Positions 34,210 to 46,389 of a stretch of 64,000 bases of DNA are shown piece by piece (the first letter of the stretch is position 1; every line of letters begins with the position of its first letter). Below the pieces are notes generated by a model that did not search any database, was not told where the DNA came from, and was given only the letters and a program-made list of their open reading frames with translations. A program made the position numbers and the translations under genes. Origin of the DNA: Plotosus lineatus (Eukaryota > Chordata > Actinopteri > Siluriformes > Plotosidae); contig CM045729.1 in NCBI GenBank assembly GCA_024760905.1, positions 55,080,580 through 55,144,579 of the forward strand. Reading direction: 5' to 3'.

Positions 34210-34845
34210 GCTAGACTTATAACACATGTAAATCCTTGGAAAATTGATTTTCAAGTAATGTACCTTAAAGAAGTTTGTCTGTTTCTCATGTTATTATTTG
34301 CGCTTCTTGGATTAGTTCACTAACTACCTAATGTTAATAAATATATTTTTGGATGTAAAACGTGCCTTTTCTTCAAACTTTTAAATGCAATATATCACGT
34401 TGTTTGAAGCTTCATACTGTTTCCAGTTTATGAGTGAACATTCCTCATGCAGCAACATAACCCCCGAGCTGTGACCCATGTTTTATCATGTGGCCAAAAT
34501 TCACTCACCGAACATAAAACACAAAACGATTCATCATATACCTGCCATTTGATTTTTGAGGATGTTTTCTTCAGCCTCTACAACACCACAACAATCCCGT
34601 CTTTACAGGCAAGAATAAATAGATTTAAATACAGTACCATGTTTGACCACCATTTTTACATCATTGGTTTTAACTAGGCAGGTTCAACTGGACAAGTCAC
34701 TCTTCAATAAATTGTTTTCCTAAGGTTGTTTTATGTCTGTGCTTGGTATTTCTAAATTTAGTCTGTAAAAATGCCATTAACTATGTGCTTCCAATTCCCA
34801 CTCATAAAGCATAAAAAGGAGTTGCAGTGCTATGCTTCACCCAGA
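34210..34845. other. no recognisable feature
   Basis: AT-rich DNA upstream of htr1f. No exon or repeat was recognised. Confidence 0.4.
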
Positions 34846-34847
34846 TA

Positions 34848-35063
34848 CTTCTTCTTCTTCTTCTTCTTCTTTTACTTTCGGCTGCTCCCTTCAGGGGTCG
34901 CCACAGCAAATCATCTGCCTCCACCTCACCCTGTCCTCCGCATCTTCTTTTCTGACTCCAACGACCTTCATGTCTTCCTTCACCACATCCATAAATCTCT
35001 TCTTTGGTCTTCCTCGAGGCCTTCTGCCTGGTAGTTCCAACCTCAGCATCCTACTGCCAATAT
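34848..35063 (-). mobile_element. RTE-like LINE 3' terminal fragment
   Basis: On the minus strand it encodes the LINE C-terminus (GRRPRGRPKKRFMDVVKED) and the end GGCGACCCCTGAAGGGAGCA, with a (GAA)n tail. Confidence 0.88.
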
Positions 35064-35065
35064 AC

Positions 35066-35182
35066 ACAGTGGGTGGTGGTTAGCACATCTGCCTCGCCCA
35101 GAATCAGCTGAGCTGGGCAAAAGCCTCCCCGCGACCCTCAATGGGATTAAGCGGTTCCGAAAATGAATGAATGAATGAATGT
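35066..35182 (+). mobile_element. internally deleted SINE B (head joined to tail)
   Basis: GGTGGTTAGCACATCTGCCT runs directly into CGCCCAGAATCAGCTGAGC and the tail GGGATTAAGCGGTTCCG with (GAAT)n. The middle of the SINE is lost. Confidence 0.7.
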
Positions 35183-35189
35183 TATCTCT

Positions 35190-35690
35190 CTTGTTATCTG
35201 GAAATCTTTCCCAAAGCTGGATTTGCTTCAGCTTCCCCTCCGACTCTAACAGATAAGAAGTATAGATAATGGATGAAAGGATTATATCACAAAAAAATTG
35301 TGTTTCCATCAGAAATAATAGAACTCTTTTATTACCTTGCATGGCTACCAAAGTGCAGACACCCAAATATTACTTTCAGATGTTATATTATGAATGTATT
35401 TTATTTTAGAATATGGCTGTGAGGATTTGTTTCCAATCAGCCACAAGGGCAGTATGACTGCTCTTGTCCCAGTATTTTTCTAAAAAAAAAAAAGAAAAAG
35501 ATGGTTTTTGTACTTGGGTATAGCTGAAAGACCTCATCTCTCACTCACTCATTTGTCAAACCATTTAACCCTTTAATGCCCAAATTATTTATTGCAGTTA
35601 AAAATATTATTACTAGTTTTTCCTAATCAAAAAAGCCTAAGGAAACACCCCAAACACATTTCTTTCAACAAAATTATTATAACACTAACA
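35190..35690. other. no recognisable feature
   Basis: AT-rich DNA without coding signal. Confidence 0.4.
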
Positions 35691-35691
35691 C

Positions 35692-35730
<39 letters not shown>
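35692..35730 (+). repeat. (AAT)n microsatellite
   Basis: About twelve AAT units. Confidence 0.9.
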
Positions 35731-35954
35731 CTAATAACAAATAATAACACTCTCACAAATTCGTGAACAACACAATCCTGTGCACTCAAGGCCATCTCTG
35801 GTTGACTGAGGCATGTGGAACCAAGCTGTGTTGCATCAACCAATGCTACAAGTATAGAACACTTGAGCAGCATTGAGTACAATGTATCTAGTAATTAGCA
35901 TTTTTTGAAAGAGGGCTGTATGGTCCTGTTGGTGTTAAAGGGTTAATCCTTCTA

Positions 35955-36180
35955 GGTTCATGGGAAAGCTGAAGCCTTTCTCAGTCAACATTGGATGAAG
36001 TGGGGTACACTCTGATCAGCTCATTGGACTATTGCAGGACAACACACACAAAACCATTCACACTTCTACTCAAATCCAGGGACAAGTTGGAAAAGCCAAC
36101 TAGCCTAATGTGCATACCTTTAAACTGTGGAAGGAAACTGGGGTACCCAGAGGAGAAAACATGTGAACACCACACCATCA
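35955..36180 (-). mobile_element. degraded SINE B fragment
   Basis: Antisense body with AACACACACAAAACCATTCACA, CAAGTTGGAAAAGCCAACTA and TGTGGAAGGAAACTGGGG, matching the centre of family B. Confidence 0.55.
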
Positions 36181-36189
36181 TGTCACTCA

Positions 36190-37155
36190 CTCAAAGACCT
36201 GAACACACTTTCACCATCAATTTTTTCATGTTGTGAGTTTCATGTTTTTTCAAGTACAGTAAGAGAGACAGAGTTAAATGACAAGAAAGTAAATGTGGGA
36301 AATAAAAACTAAGCTCACAAAGCCAAAAAAACAAAACAAAACAAAAAAACACATTTTGAACTGGTTTTATGGACATAGTTGTCATAGTGATTGTATCTCT
36401 GGAATGAGAAAAGGCACTTACTAAATGAAATAATAAATTATTTTATTGTTTCAAGTCAATTTCCCAGAAATACCTCATCATAAAAAATATTTTCACCAAA
36501 GGTGCTTCAATAGCACATACCACACAAAAGAAATGAATTAGATTTTGCTGACGGCATAACCCTCAGTCTGGTGTTCTTTTCATGTGAGTTCAGGGCATGG
36601 TTCTCACAGAGCTAATAAATACATAGCAATGTGAGTCAAGTAAAATTTCAGTTATTAAATTGATTGTGAAGGATTGATGCTTTAGTTGATGAATGTGAAG
36701 CATTTATATAGATAAATCCCTGAAAGCTATCTTTACACTCACTGTTCTAAAATAAACTGGGAAATTAAAGTGAAAAAAGACCCAATGGCTTCTGCATTCA
36801 TTAACAATTATTCAGTGAAAGCAAGGAGGACATCATTGAGTAGCCCCTGAGATGGAATTGTGAGGGGAGTATTCAATCTGCAGACATCCACCGAGCCTGA
36901 GGTAAACAAATTTGTTGAGCATATACTACACAGGAACATAAATACGAAAAATCAAAGAATTTTATTTTTATGGATTTTAACCATGAAATGGCTTTAAATC
37001 CCCAGATAGGAGACCAATCATATTACATCATTCCTATGTAATAAATACTAATTTTCACTGGATTGTGCACTCTTTAAACTGTGATTCATGAAATTGTCTT
37101 TAGTCATTAATCATTTTCGCCAGAAAGAGCACAGCCATAGTGCCCTATGTTTATA
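36190..37155. other. no recognisable feature
   Basis: AT-rich DNA. No gene or repeat was recognised. Confidence 0.4.
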
Positions 37156-37159
37156 CATT

Positions 37160-37345
37160 ACATTTATTGCACTTGACAGGTGCCCTTATCCGGAGCGAAT
37201 TACATTATACTCCCCTATACAACTAAGTGGTTCAGGGTTTAAGACCTTGCTCAAGGGTCCAACAATGACAGCTTGTTTACCTATATGGTGGCCATATAAT
37301 CAGTAACCCAGAGTCTTAGCCTCTGGGCCACCACTTGAGGGGCCC
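37160..37345 (-). mobile_element. tRNA-derived SINE, family C, degraded
   Basis: On the minus strand: AGTGGTGGCCCAGAGGCTAAG, TTGGACCCTTGAGCAAGG, and an end TCCGGATAAGGGCACCTGTC with AATGTAATG. Same family as 25220-25440. Confidence 0.65.
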
Positions 37346-37559
37346 TGAATACTATTGCTCATGACTCATCTTCACAGCTGTTTAAATGCACACTGAAAGA
37401 ATCTCCATTTATGAATAGCTTAGTTCCCTCATAAAACATGATGTGCAGATCCTATGTCATTAAACCTGTCACACTCATATGTTGATGTCTCTGATGAGGG
37501 AGAGAGGATTGTGCTTTCATGCCAATAAACAGAAAACAAGCTGAACTCCACTCAGTGAC

Positions 37560-37890
37560 ATTCATTCATTGTCTGAACCGCTTAATCCTAATTAGGGTCA
37601 CAGAGAGGCTGGCGCCCATGTCAGCCAAATCTGGGCGAGGGCAGAGTACACCCTGGACAGCTCACCAGATCATTGCAGGGCAGAAACACGGTGACGGCTA
37701 TGCAACCTACTCTTGACGAAAGTCAGCAATGGTTCTCTTACATGCCTCTCACCCTAGGGTGAACGACATGGCCGGACTGTGATAACCCAGAAAGCTGCAC
37801 TGGGGGGACAGTGACAACATGTTGGGAGTGGGTCTTGAACCTTGGGATCAGTGATCTAGCACCTTACCATCAGGTCACCACTGCCGTACT
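37560..37890 (-). mobile_element. SINE, family A head with LINE-type tail
   Basis: On the minus strand: a head with GACCTGATGGTAAGGTGC, CACTCCCAACATGTTGTC, the family A body, then GTCCAGGGTGTACTCTGCC, CTAATTAGGATTAAGCG and (GAAT). Confidence 0.8.
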
Positions 37891-37899
37891 CAGTTACAT

Positions 37900-38625
37900 A
37901 CTGACTCTAAAAATATGCCAACATAGGCAACCATGAGTTCCTTCATGTCAGCCTTCATCTTTTAACTATATTGACTGATCTTTTGGGTATGCCCTGGAGT
38001 ATATAAACTTGTTTCCCCTTCCTTTTGGTGTTCCGAATGTAATCTCAAGTGTAGAGAAACATGCCAGCTCCTGGCTGAGGATATGCCCAGGCCCTGGGGC
38101 CCAGGGCAAGACATCTTTGTCGCTTCTAGCGGGAACCCAGACGCTCTTGCTATAATGCAATCTTTCTCAGAGATTAAAGGACAAGGCTAACTCAGCCCCA
38201 GCTAGCAGGGAGCAAAATACAAACCCAAACTTAAGCAAGTAAGTCGGGTGATGAGTTTCCATGGACATTTGAAAAGCACTACTTTCTTTAGACATGATAG
38301 ACTGCACACATACTGGGTCAGTACATGAGCATATAATAATCACACCAATCAAGATCACTCTTCAACTTATTGCCTTTTACAAAGTGGTCAAAAAAACAGC
38401 CCTCTAAAGCAAAACCACTTAACAGACCCAGCACTAATCACACCTTTCCCAGAGTAACAGTGCCAAAATTGCTCAAGCCACATTCCCTCACCTTCCTCTT
38501 CTCATACCTGCTACATATAATATGTGTGCAGTATAATATATAATTATGAGTGCAGTATAATGCAGTATAATCCATGCTGGGGCTCAAATCATAAACAAGG
38601 ACAAATTCACCTCGTATAAAGAATG
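37900..38625. other. no recognisable feature
   Basis: No convincing exon or repeat. Confidence 0.4.
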
Positions 38626-38629
38626 TCCT

Positions 38630-38945
38630 GTGTTCAATTTCGGAGTTGGGGCATTGCTGTGTGCTATGTGCATGTTCTCCATGTGCTTGTATGAGTTTCC
38701 TCCAGGCATTCCGGTTTCCTCCCACAATCCAAAAGCATGCACAGTAGGCTGATTGGCTGTTCCAAATTGCCCCCTATCTGTAACACTAAGTCTGAATGGT
38801 TGTATGTATGTCGATCCCTCAATGGTCTGCCAAGCTGTTCAAGGTGTACCTGCCCTCACACAGAGTCGGCTGAGATGGGTGCCAGCCTCCATGTGACACT
38901 AATTAGGATTAAGTGGCTTAGAAAATGAATGAATTAATAAATGAA
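38630..38945 (+). mobile_element. tRNA-derived SINE, family B, 5' truncated
   Basis: CATGTTCTCCATGTGCTTG, GGTTTCCTCCCACAATCC, GGCTGATTGGCTGTTCC, TCAAGGTGTACCTGCCC and CTAATTAGGATTAAGTGG, ending in a GAATGAATT tail. Confidence 0.8.
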
Positions 38946-39324
38946 TAATCATAAACAATTATATTAATAAAAATAACTCTGTGAATGTGTTTAGTTTTAT
39001 ACAGGCTAGTCCATATAGCAGTGCTGTTTTAACATGCTCATTGATTATAGTACAAGTTTGGTTCATTCTATATATTTATTTTAAAATGTAAACCATTTAT
39101 CACATGAAGCATATGGTGCATACTATTAATGTTCGATGAGGTTTAATTTTTAAAACTAGCTCAAGTTTGCAAATGCTCTGCTTGAGGAATTACTTACTCA
39201 AAGTTATCATTTCTGTAGTTTACTATATTGGCGCAACCTTATATTTATTTGATACTGTGATGATTGCTCAATGTATTCACTTCAAAATGTACCAAATTAT
39301 TTAATTCTCATACAAACCTGTTAA

Positions 39325-39660
39325 GGGGCAGTGGTGGTCTAGTGGTATAGGGCACTGGATCGCTGATCCAAAGGTTGGGGGTTCGAGTCCCACTCTCCAC
39401 AAGGTTGTCACTGTCCTCCCCAGTGCAGCTAACTGGGTTATCAAAGGCCGGCCATGTCTCTCACTGTCTATGGTGTGAGGCATGTAAAAGAACCATTGCT
39501 GACTTTCGACAAGAGTAGCTGCAAAGCCATCAGCGTGTTTCCGCCCTGCGATGGCCTGGCGAGCTGTCCAGGGTGCCCTCGCCAGAAGTTGGCTGGGATG
39601 GGCGCCAGCCTCCCCGCAACCCTAATTAGGATTAAGCGGTTACAGAAAATGAACTGATGA
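39325..39660 (+). mobile_element. SINE, family A head with LINE-type tail (cleanest chimera)
   Basis: The head GGGGCAGTGGTGGTCTAGTG and B box GGTTCGAGTCCC match the family A/RTE copy at 15695 closely. After AGCTGCAAAGCCATCAGCG and TGTTTCCGCCCTGCGATGGC the tail is CTAATTAGGATTAAGCGG instead of the RTE end. Confidence 0.9.
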
Positions 39661-39664
39661 TGAA

Positions 39665-41740
39665 CAAACCTGTTATTAGTAAACATCTATAGAATACAAC
39701 ATGACTCACATTGTTGTCCATAAAAACCTCAGAAATAAAATAGCATGTCATAAGATCATGACCAAATAATTACCTGATTTGAAGAATTTAGAGTAAAATC
39801 CAGCCGGAAAACAGTTATAGTTATCCCAGTGCTCTTTTACTTGCTCCCTGCTGATAACTGTCTCACTGACACACACTGTTCATGCTCATGGTAGTGTAAA
39901 CAACACTTGCAAATCAGATACAAAACAATATTTGAATGATTGAGAGATAAGGTATTATTAATAACATTAGTTGGAAATCAATTTATAACCTGTAAACATG
40001 ATCAACTACACAAACAACAAATTTTTAAAATGTATAACTTTATAGACATTATAATAATATTGTATATATAATCATGCAGATGTAATTAACCTATGAAATA
40101 CTGTATTTAAGAGAAAAGTATTTTGGGTGGCTGCTCAATTCCATCACTGTAATAGTTTTCAATTTGTTTCAGCAAAATGGATGTTGTTTATTATAGAGAT
40201 GAGTTTAATGTGCATGAGTTTATAACCACATTTAAATTGTTCACATTTTTATAATTCATGAGAAACATACAAGCCCTATTTAGGCTTTTTGTGCTCCAGT
40301 ATATTATTTATTTTTAAATGTTCATTAATGTACATGATTTTACTCATTACATAATATTGCATTTTTGCATTTTCCCAGATTTAAGAATACCAAGAGTTGA
40401 ACACACAGTTGGCAGTCATTCCACACATCTTCGAAATGTCATATTGTCACTATTTATGATATAATTTTAGTGATATTAAAATACATATCACTGCTGTTCT
40501 CTCGGCATGCAAGTCAACATAATTTACCTTTTCAAAATTGTCTATTTTGGGTTCTTGTATAAGTTGACATTTTTTGTCTATTCACACAGCTGTGTCTGCA
40601 ACAAACAGACAACAACTGATCACACACCCAACACAATCCAACAATACTTAATGACTCGTGGTGCGAACACACATGTTCAGTCACCTTGGTGATTCTCAAA
40701 TTTCCTACTGGTGGAAAACTATCCAAAGTTGGTAATAGTATTTTAGTTTAAATACCATAAATTATAACTCATATGTAAAAGCTCAAATTTGTGGATGTGA
40801 ATCTAGACCATGTTCACCCACACAGAACTGCAACCAACAATAAGCTTAGTTCAATATCTTCACCCACTTCCCACCACAATCAGCAGTTGGGGCCTTCACA
40901 GTAAGTCATAGATGTAGCAGAATACATCGCAGCAGCTTCTTCCCTGTATTCAGAAGTCAATTCTACTATTACTATTGTATAATAGATTTATTCTTTAATT
41001 ACATTTTAATGTGAAAAATAAGGATTGCTATTTCTAGGTGTTTTAGTATTTGTTAGGATTATTATTATTACTGTTGTTGTTGCTATTATTGCCATTATTG
41101 CAATTATCAATAATCAACAATAAATAGCATGTTCTTAATAAGGTGTAGATTTATCTGCAGTTAAATTTGTAATTATAGAGAGACGACCGGCAACTCCCAT
41201 CACTAGTTGCAACTTTTCAGGTAGGCCTTATTAGATGCGACAGTAGGCAGTACATTCTGCCAGCAGTTACTTTCTGGGATTTTGGAGATATAGAGTGTAG
41301 CATGTCAAATAATAAATAAAAGTAATGAGATCATTGTTGTATAATAGGGCTTAACGTGAGGTTACATTATCTTACCTGATGTGTCTAATACTACTAATAA
41401 CATTATGACATTAGTCACTATGTCATAAGTGGAGAAATTCAAATTGGAAGCTTACCTTGTTCAAGTGTTCAGAAGCATGTACTGTATGTTGTCTAACTTG
41501 AAGACGAAGTTGAACTTATAATTATTCTAACACATGATTTTGGTCTGCTAAACTGAATAACTTCCGAGGACCAAACACACACTAGTGGACTGCTGAGAGA
41601 CAAACAGGCATACAGTTTCCTGTGAAACAAAAATTGGTGCATCACAGTACCTTCCAGGCAGCTCACATGAAATGTAATCACATAATCACATGAATTGATA
41701 TATTGATGCTACCAGCACACAGCACACTCATATAGCAATC
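39665..41740. other. about 2 kb without recognisable genes or repeats
   Basis: AT-rich, apparently unique DNA. No reading frame shows splice sites or a recognisable family. Confidence 0.4.
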
Positions 41741-41746
41741 ATACAA

Positions 41747-41747
<1 letters not shown>

Positions 41748-41812
<65 letters not shown>
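41748..41812 (+). repeat. (CA)n microsatellite
   Basis: About 32 CA units. Confidence 0.95.
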
Positions 41813-41814
<2 letters not shown>

Positions 41815-41858
41815 TCCTATAACCATCACATACCAACAAGCTCACAGCCCTGTAGCCA

Positions 41859-41987
41859 TATTCATTCATTCATTTTCTGTAACCACTTCATCCTAATTAG
41901 GGTTACGGGGAGGCTGGTGCCCATCCCAGCCAACCGAGAGCGAGGGCAGAGTACACCCTGGACAGCTCGCCAGGCCATCGCAGGGCG
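41859..41987 (-). mobile_element. SINE tail fragment with target duplication
   Basis: On the minus strand: GCGATGGCCTGGCGAGCTGT, GTCCAGGGTGTACTCTGCCC, CCTAATTAGGATGAAGTGG and (GAAT)n. It is flanked by ccctgtagccat on both sides (near 41847-41858 and 41988-41999), so it inserted as a truncated copy. Confidence 0.8.
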
Positions 41988-42086
41988 CCCTGTAGCCATC
42001 ATACACAAAAACACACACATTTCGACTGCCATATTTTTATATATGCTGCACACTAAGTCCAACATCAACACAGTCCGATATAACAA

Positions 42087-42087
<1 letters not shown>

Positions 42088-42139
<52 letters not shown>
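42088..42139 (+). repeat. (CA)n microsatellite
   Basis: About 26 CA units. Confidence 0.95.
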
Positions 42140-42141
<2 letters not shown>

Positions 42142-42929
42142 CTCCTGACTGCACACCCACTCCAACAATAGTAATTATACACCAGCATACACCTAAAGGC
42201 TAAGTAATGGTTTGACACTTGTTGATGTATCTCAGACAGTTCAGCTGAGGAATGTGCTGGTGCATTAGTCATGAGTGATGCTCTTCCTGCCATATTTGCA
42301 CCCCTTCATCAGCACCAGCTCAGAAACCCATCCATCAGTGCAAATGGATAATAGCAGGATATTTCCAGACAGCAATTCATGTTTACATGTCCTTTTTGTT
42401 CCCACACAGTCACATCCCCTTTACCATCACAGTACCAGATGTTCCAAATCACCTAAGCATTTCTATTGAGCTAGTAAAAGTTTGTGGATGGTGTAAATGT
42501 GTGCAGTTCAGAACTGTGATCATGAATGTTTCAGTGTGTATAACATGGAGATTAATGAGACTCCACCAAAGCTCTTACCTGTGTAAAGTTCAGGTGTTTA
42601 CACAATTTAGTTTAAACTCATTAACCTGGTAACATATTCAATGTATAATGTGTGCCATCGCTTTACGTTTGCATCACTATAAAAAGACCTGAACATGAAA
42701 ACACACACTGCATTTCTGAAAAGAGCAAAAAACCAAACTGCGCCTGACCTGCATGTAAAAGAATTAGCCCAATTCAAACCCTTGAGCTTCGAATGTAAAT
42801 GCACTGCGTGCTGGTAGTCCTGCCTGCAGTCTGTCAGACAGAGATTTATTCATATTTTGTTTGGCACTAGTCTTTATCAGAGGAACGACTCAGGAATACT
42901 CACATGCTCGGGTATAGTCCCTTCAGCGA

Positions 42930-43075
42930 TGGAGCTGTTCAGTCGAGCGGCTCTCCAGACAGTGTCCGTGCGCGCGCAAAACCAAAGGAGACGTGCACGA
43001 GTCCTGCTGTGGAGTCGGGTCGGGAACACGCATGCAGATGTGGGATTGCACAAGCGGATGTGATATCAGAGTCGG
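42930..43075. promoter_or_regulatory. short CpG-dense segment, possible promoter or first exon
   Basis: By eye some fifteen CG dinucleotides occur in about 150 bp, in a region otherwise nearly free of them. It lies about 9.3 kb upstream of htr1f on the side where its first exon is expected. No start site or donor is demonstrated, so this is a guess from composition. Confidence 0.25.
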
Positions 43076-43389
43076 GAAATATGGTTTGCTTAACCTGATA
43101 TAACCATTAAAGTTGGATTGGCCACCCCTCCACGCATCCACCTCCACCCTACTGCAACCTTAACCCCAGGAACTAAAAGAAACGCACACATCTTATATGT
43201 GCAAAATTATGTCCTGGGTTCAGTAACTGAGTGAATCTTGGCTTTGTTATAAATAAATGTCTCACACACACAGAGACAGGAACATCATTTTACTCCTGAT
43301 TTCTTTTAACGATCATTTATTATATGATTTAGCATTTGGATTTAGGATTAGTGCCTATAATAAAGCAGAGTGGTGTGTTTATATGAGTG

Positions 43390-43876
43390 AAGGTAACAAA
43401 GATGAATGGATGAATGAATTAATGAATGAATGAAGGGGTGGATGACTGGATGGATGGATGGATCGATGAATGAAGGGGTGGATGGATGGATGGATGGATG
43501 GATGAATGGATGGATGGATGGATCGATGAATGAAGGGGTGGATTACTGGATGGATGGATGGATGGATAAATGAATGGATGGGTGGATGGATGGATGGATC
43601 AATGAATAAAGGGGTGGATGGATGGATGGATGGGTGGATGGATCGATCGATGAATGAAGGGGTGGATGGATGGATGGATGGGTGAATGGATGGATGGATG
43701 GATGGATAGATGGATGGATGGATGGATTGATGGATGGCTTGATGAATGAAGGGATGGATGGATGGATGGATGGATGGATGGATGGATGGATGGATGGATA
43801 AAGGGGTGGATGGATGGATGGATGGATGAATGGATGGATGGATGGATGGATGGATGGATGGATGGATGGATGGATA
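43390..43876 (+). repeat. (GGAT)n minisatellite with interspersed GAATGAAGGGGT variants
   Basis: Almost 500 bp of GGAT/GAAT units. The variant AAGGGGTGGAT (or close) recurs at about 43433, 43473, 43533, 43609, 43657 and 43799, with AAGGGATGG at 43749. Most spacings are multiples of four. Confidence 0.95.
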
Positions 43877-43879
43877 AAA

Positions 43880-45380
43880 AAATATGAAAACAAATATTGA
43901 AACATGCTAACATATTGTTTAACAAAAACCCATACATCTGATGCTCCAAGCAGCTATCCCTAAGATAGACCAATGGGGCAAAGGATGAAGAAAAGATCAG
44001 ACCATCATATCCAGTGCCCTCTCTTTCATTCCCTCCACCCCCAGCCCATAATGCTAAAATCCATACTGCAACTGATTGTTGTGCTTGTAAAAAAAAAAAA
44101 AAAAAAAAACAATAACAAAACAAACCAAGAAACCAAAAAACTGTAGAATGACTCTAATTAAAGATATGATTTCTAATTTCACCTGCAGCTCTGTTATCAC
44201 AGTCCCCTGGGTTAAAAAATTCATTAATTTCTTCATTCTATTGTGCTGTATATTGGTTAATATATAATTGGTCCAAATTACCAGTACACATTAAAGTACT
44301 TATTTGCATTTCTGTTGCAAGATTGCTCCCTGGTAAACATCAGCTTAGAGATAAGAGAAAGACAGTGATGTTCTATTTTAATTTTACAAAGCCAATAAAG
44401 AGAAACTATAATTAAAGCTATACACTAGTATATTCAATTAAAACTACAATTCATCTGCAGTTCAACTGTTTTATAAGAAAAAAACTAAATATTTTCTTGG
44501 ATTACTTGCTAGAGACAAATCCAAGAAACAGGTCAAAGTGATGCTCCAATTACTTGCTAATTCCTACTGACCATGCCCTTTCTGATGGAGATAAGTTGAC
44601 ACATATCCATCACATATAAAAGTAAGGGATAGGCAGAAAAAACTTCTGATAACCACTCACCATGTAAAATGAACTGAAAAACATACATTGAACATACACT
44701 GAACCATTGAAGATGATGATTTTTTTCCTCTGACATAGGGTGTCTCATATGGAGTCACTGCAAAACGTCAAAAAGCTTTTGGGTTTTGATCTGTCTAGCC
44801 CGCTCTCCCTTTTTCCCTTATGGTGTCTTTCTCACTTAAGATGATATGCATTTTGAAATCCAGAGTAAGGGTGATAGGTTTCTCTCTAAAACCAGACTTT
44901 TATCTCTGGTGAACTGTTTTCATGATTAAGAAAAAATGGTAAAAAAAAAAATGGTCATCATATTTCATGCCATTGTACTGTCTAAGAAGAATACTGTACA
45001 ATGTTATTCTTATCAGAAGAATTGACAAAAATTCTCACATATCCTTAAACTTCTGCAGCTATGAATCAACTGTTGATTTTGGCAGAATCTACAAACTTTC
45101 CATAACAATTAAAAGCCATAAGAGTAGAACAAGAGGAAGATCAAGATACAAAAGATTAATAGAGAGACATATACATGCAGATGGAGCAAGGTCATATTTG
45201 ATAGGGGGAAACAAAGCATAATTAGTGATATAGATGGCTGAACGCCAAATGTCCCAGGATGCCCTCATGTGTGCCTTCCTTCTGGTTCTTTCTTTTCATA
45301 GTCAGTCATGCCAGAGTTCCTGCTCAGCACCAATAAAATCTCTTCTTTCACCATTACACTATTATTAGCATACCCAACCC
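43880..45380. other. no recognisable feature
   Basis: AT-rich DNA. It contains an A-run at 44089-44109 and nothing else that could be classified. Confidence 0.4.
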
Positions 45381-45931
45381 CCCCCCCCCCCCCCATTTTT
45401 GTTGAGGGACACATCATGCTACTTCTGAGATATCAGTGATCCTTATCCTTCTGGTCTCTGAATCCTGTGATTCCTCCTGATATGGTACTACTGGTTGGAG
45501 TTTTCATCTAAGAAGCCACTCACTCCTACTGCTGATGATCCATATGGACTAAAATATGCACTCAAAAACTGAATATGATTTTATTAAAATGATCTGGGAC
45601 TACAGTTACAATTACAATTATGAAATTAGAGCAACTATAACTTAATATTAAACTATAGTGAAGTTTCTGATACATGGTTTGTATTTTTATCTGGGTTCAC
45701 CTAAATGAAGATGGGGTTCTCCTTTAAGTCTGTTCTCAAGGTTTCTTCCTCTTGTCAACTGATGGAGTTTTTCCTTGTCACTGTTGTCACCGGATTTCTC
45801 ATTAGGAATGTGTAGGGTTTATAGGGAAAAGTTTAAAATCATAAATCTGAACTCTTTACCAAATTTGTTTTGCTATGCAACACTGCTTTGTGACAGTATT
45901 GATTGTAAAAGGCACTATGAATTGAATTAAG

Positions 45932-45932
<1 letters not shown>
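45381..45932 (+). mobile_element. common teleost interspersed repeat (non-autonomous), after a C15-type tract
   Basis: A C-run at about 45380-45395 precedes TTGTTGAGGGACACATCATG. The segment continues to TCAAGGTTTCTTCCTCTTGT, GGAGTTTTTCCTTGTCACTG, CTGCTTTGTGACAGTATTGA and an AATTGAATT end. I know this motif order as a frequent dispersed repeat in fish; its transposon class is uncertain. Another TTGTTGAGGGACACATCATA occurs near 63444. Confidence 0.6.
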
Positions 45933-46012
<80 letters not shown>

Positions 46013-46032
46013 TTATTATTATTATTATTATT
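45933..46032 (+). repeat. (CA)n-(ATT)n microsatellite
   Basis: About 38 CA units then about seven ATT units. Confidence 0.95.
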
Positions 46033-46033
46033 A

Positions 46034-46385
46034 ACGCGGCACAATGGTGTAGTGATTAGCACGTCCACCTCACAGCAAGAAGGCCTGGGTTTGATTCCCA
46101 GCCTGGGCGTTTCTGTGTGGAGTCTGCATGTTCTCCCTGTGCTTGCACGTGTTACCTCTGGGCACTTCGGTTTTCTCCCATAGTCCAAAAACATGCACAG
46201 CAGGTTAACTGGCTTTTCCAAATCGCCCCTAGGTGTGAATGGTTGAGTAAGTTCATCACCCTGCAATGGCCTGGTGAGTTGTCCAGGGTGTACCCCGCCC
46301 TCGTGCACGGTCAGCTGAGATAGGCGCCAACCTCCCCACAACCCTAATTAGGATTAAATTGTTCAGAAAATTAATAAAAGAATAA
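46034..46385 (+). mobile_element. tRNA-derived SINE, family B, near full length
   Basis: GCGGCACAATGGTGTAGTG head, TGGGTTTGATTCCCAGCC B-box region, GGAGTCTGCATGTTCTCCC, TCCAGGGTGTACCCCGCCC, CCTAATTAGGATTAAATTG. Confidence 0.88.
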
Positions 46386-46389
46386 TTAT

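Noticed and set aside
43543..44123. Open frames on the minus strand with SIHP repeats
   Set aside because: They are the direct translation of the (GGAT)n array; no start context, splice sites or family.
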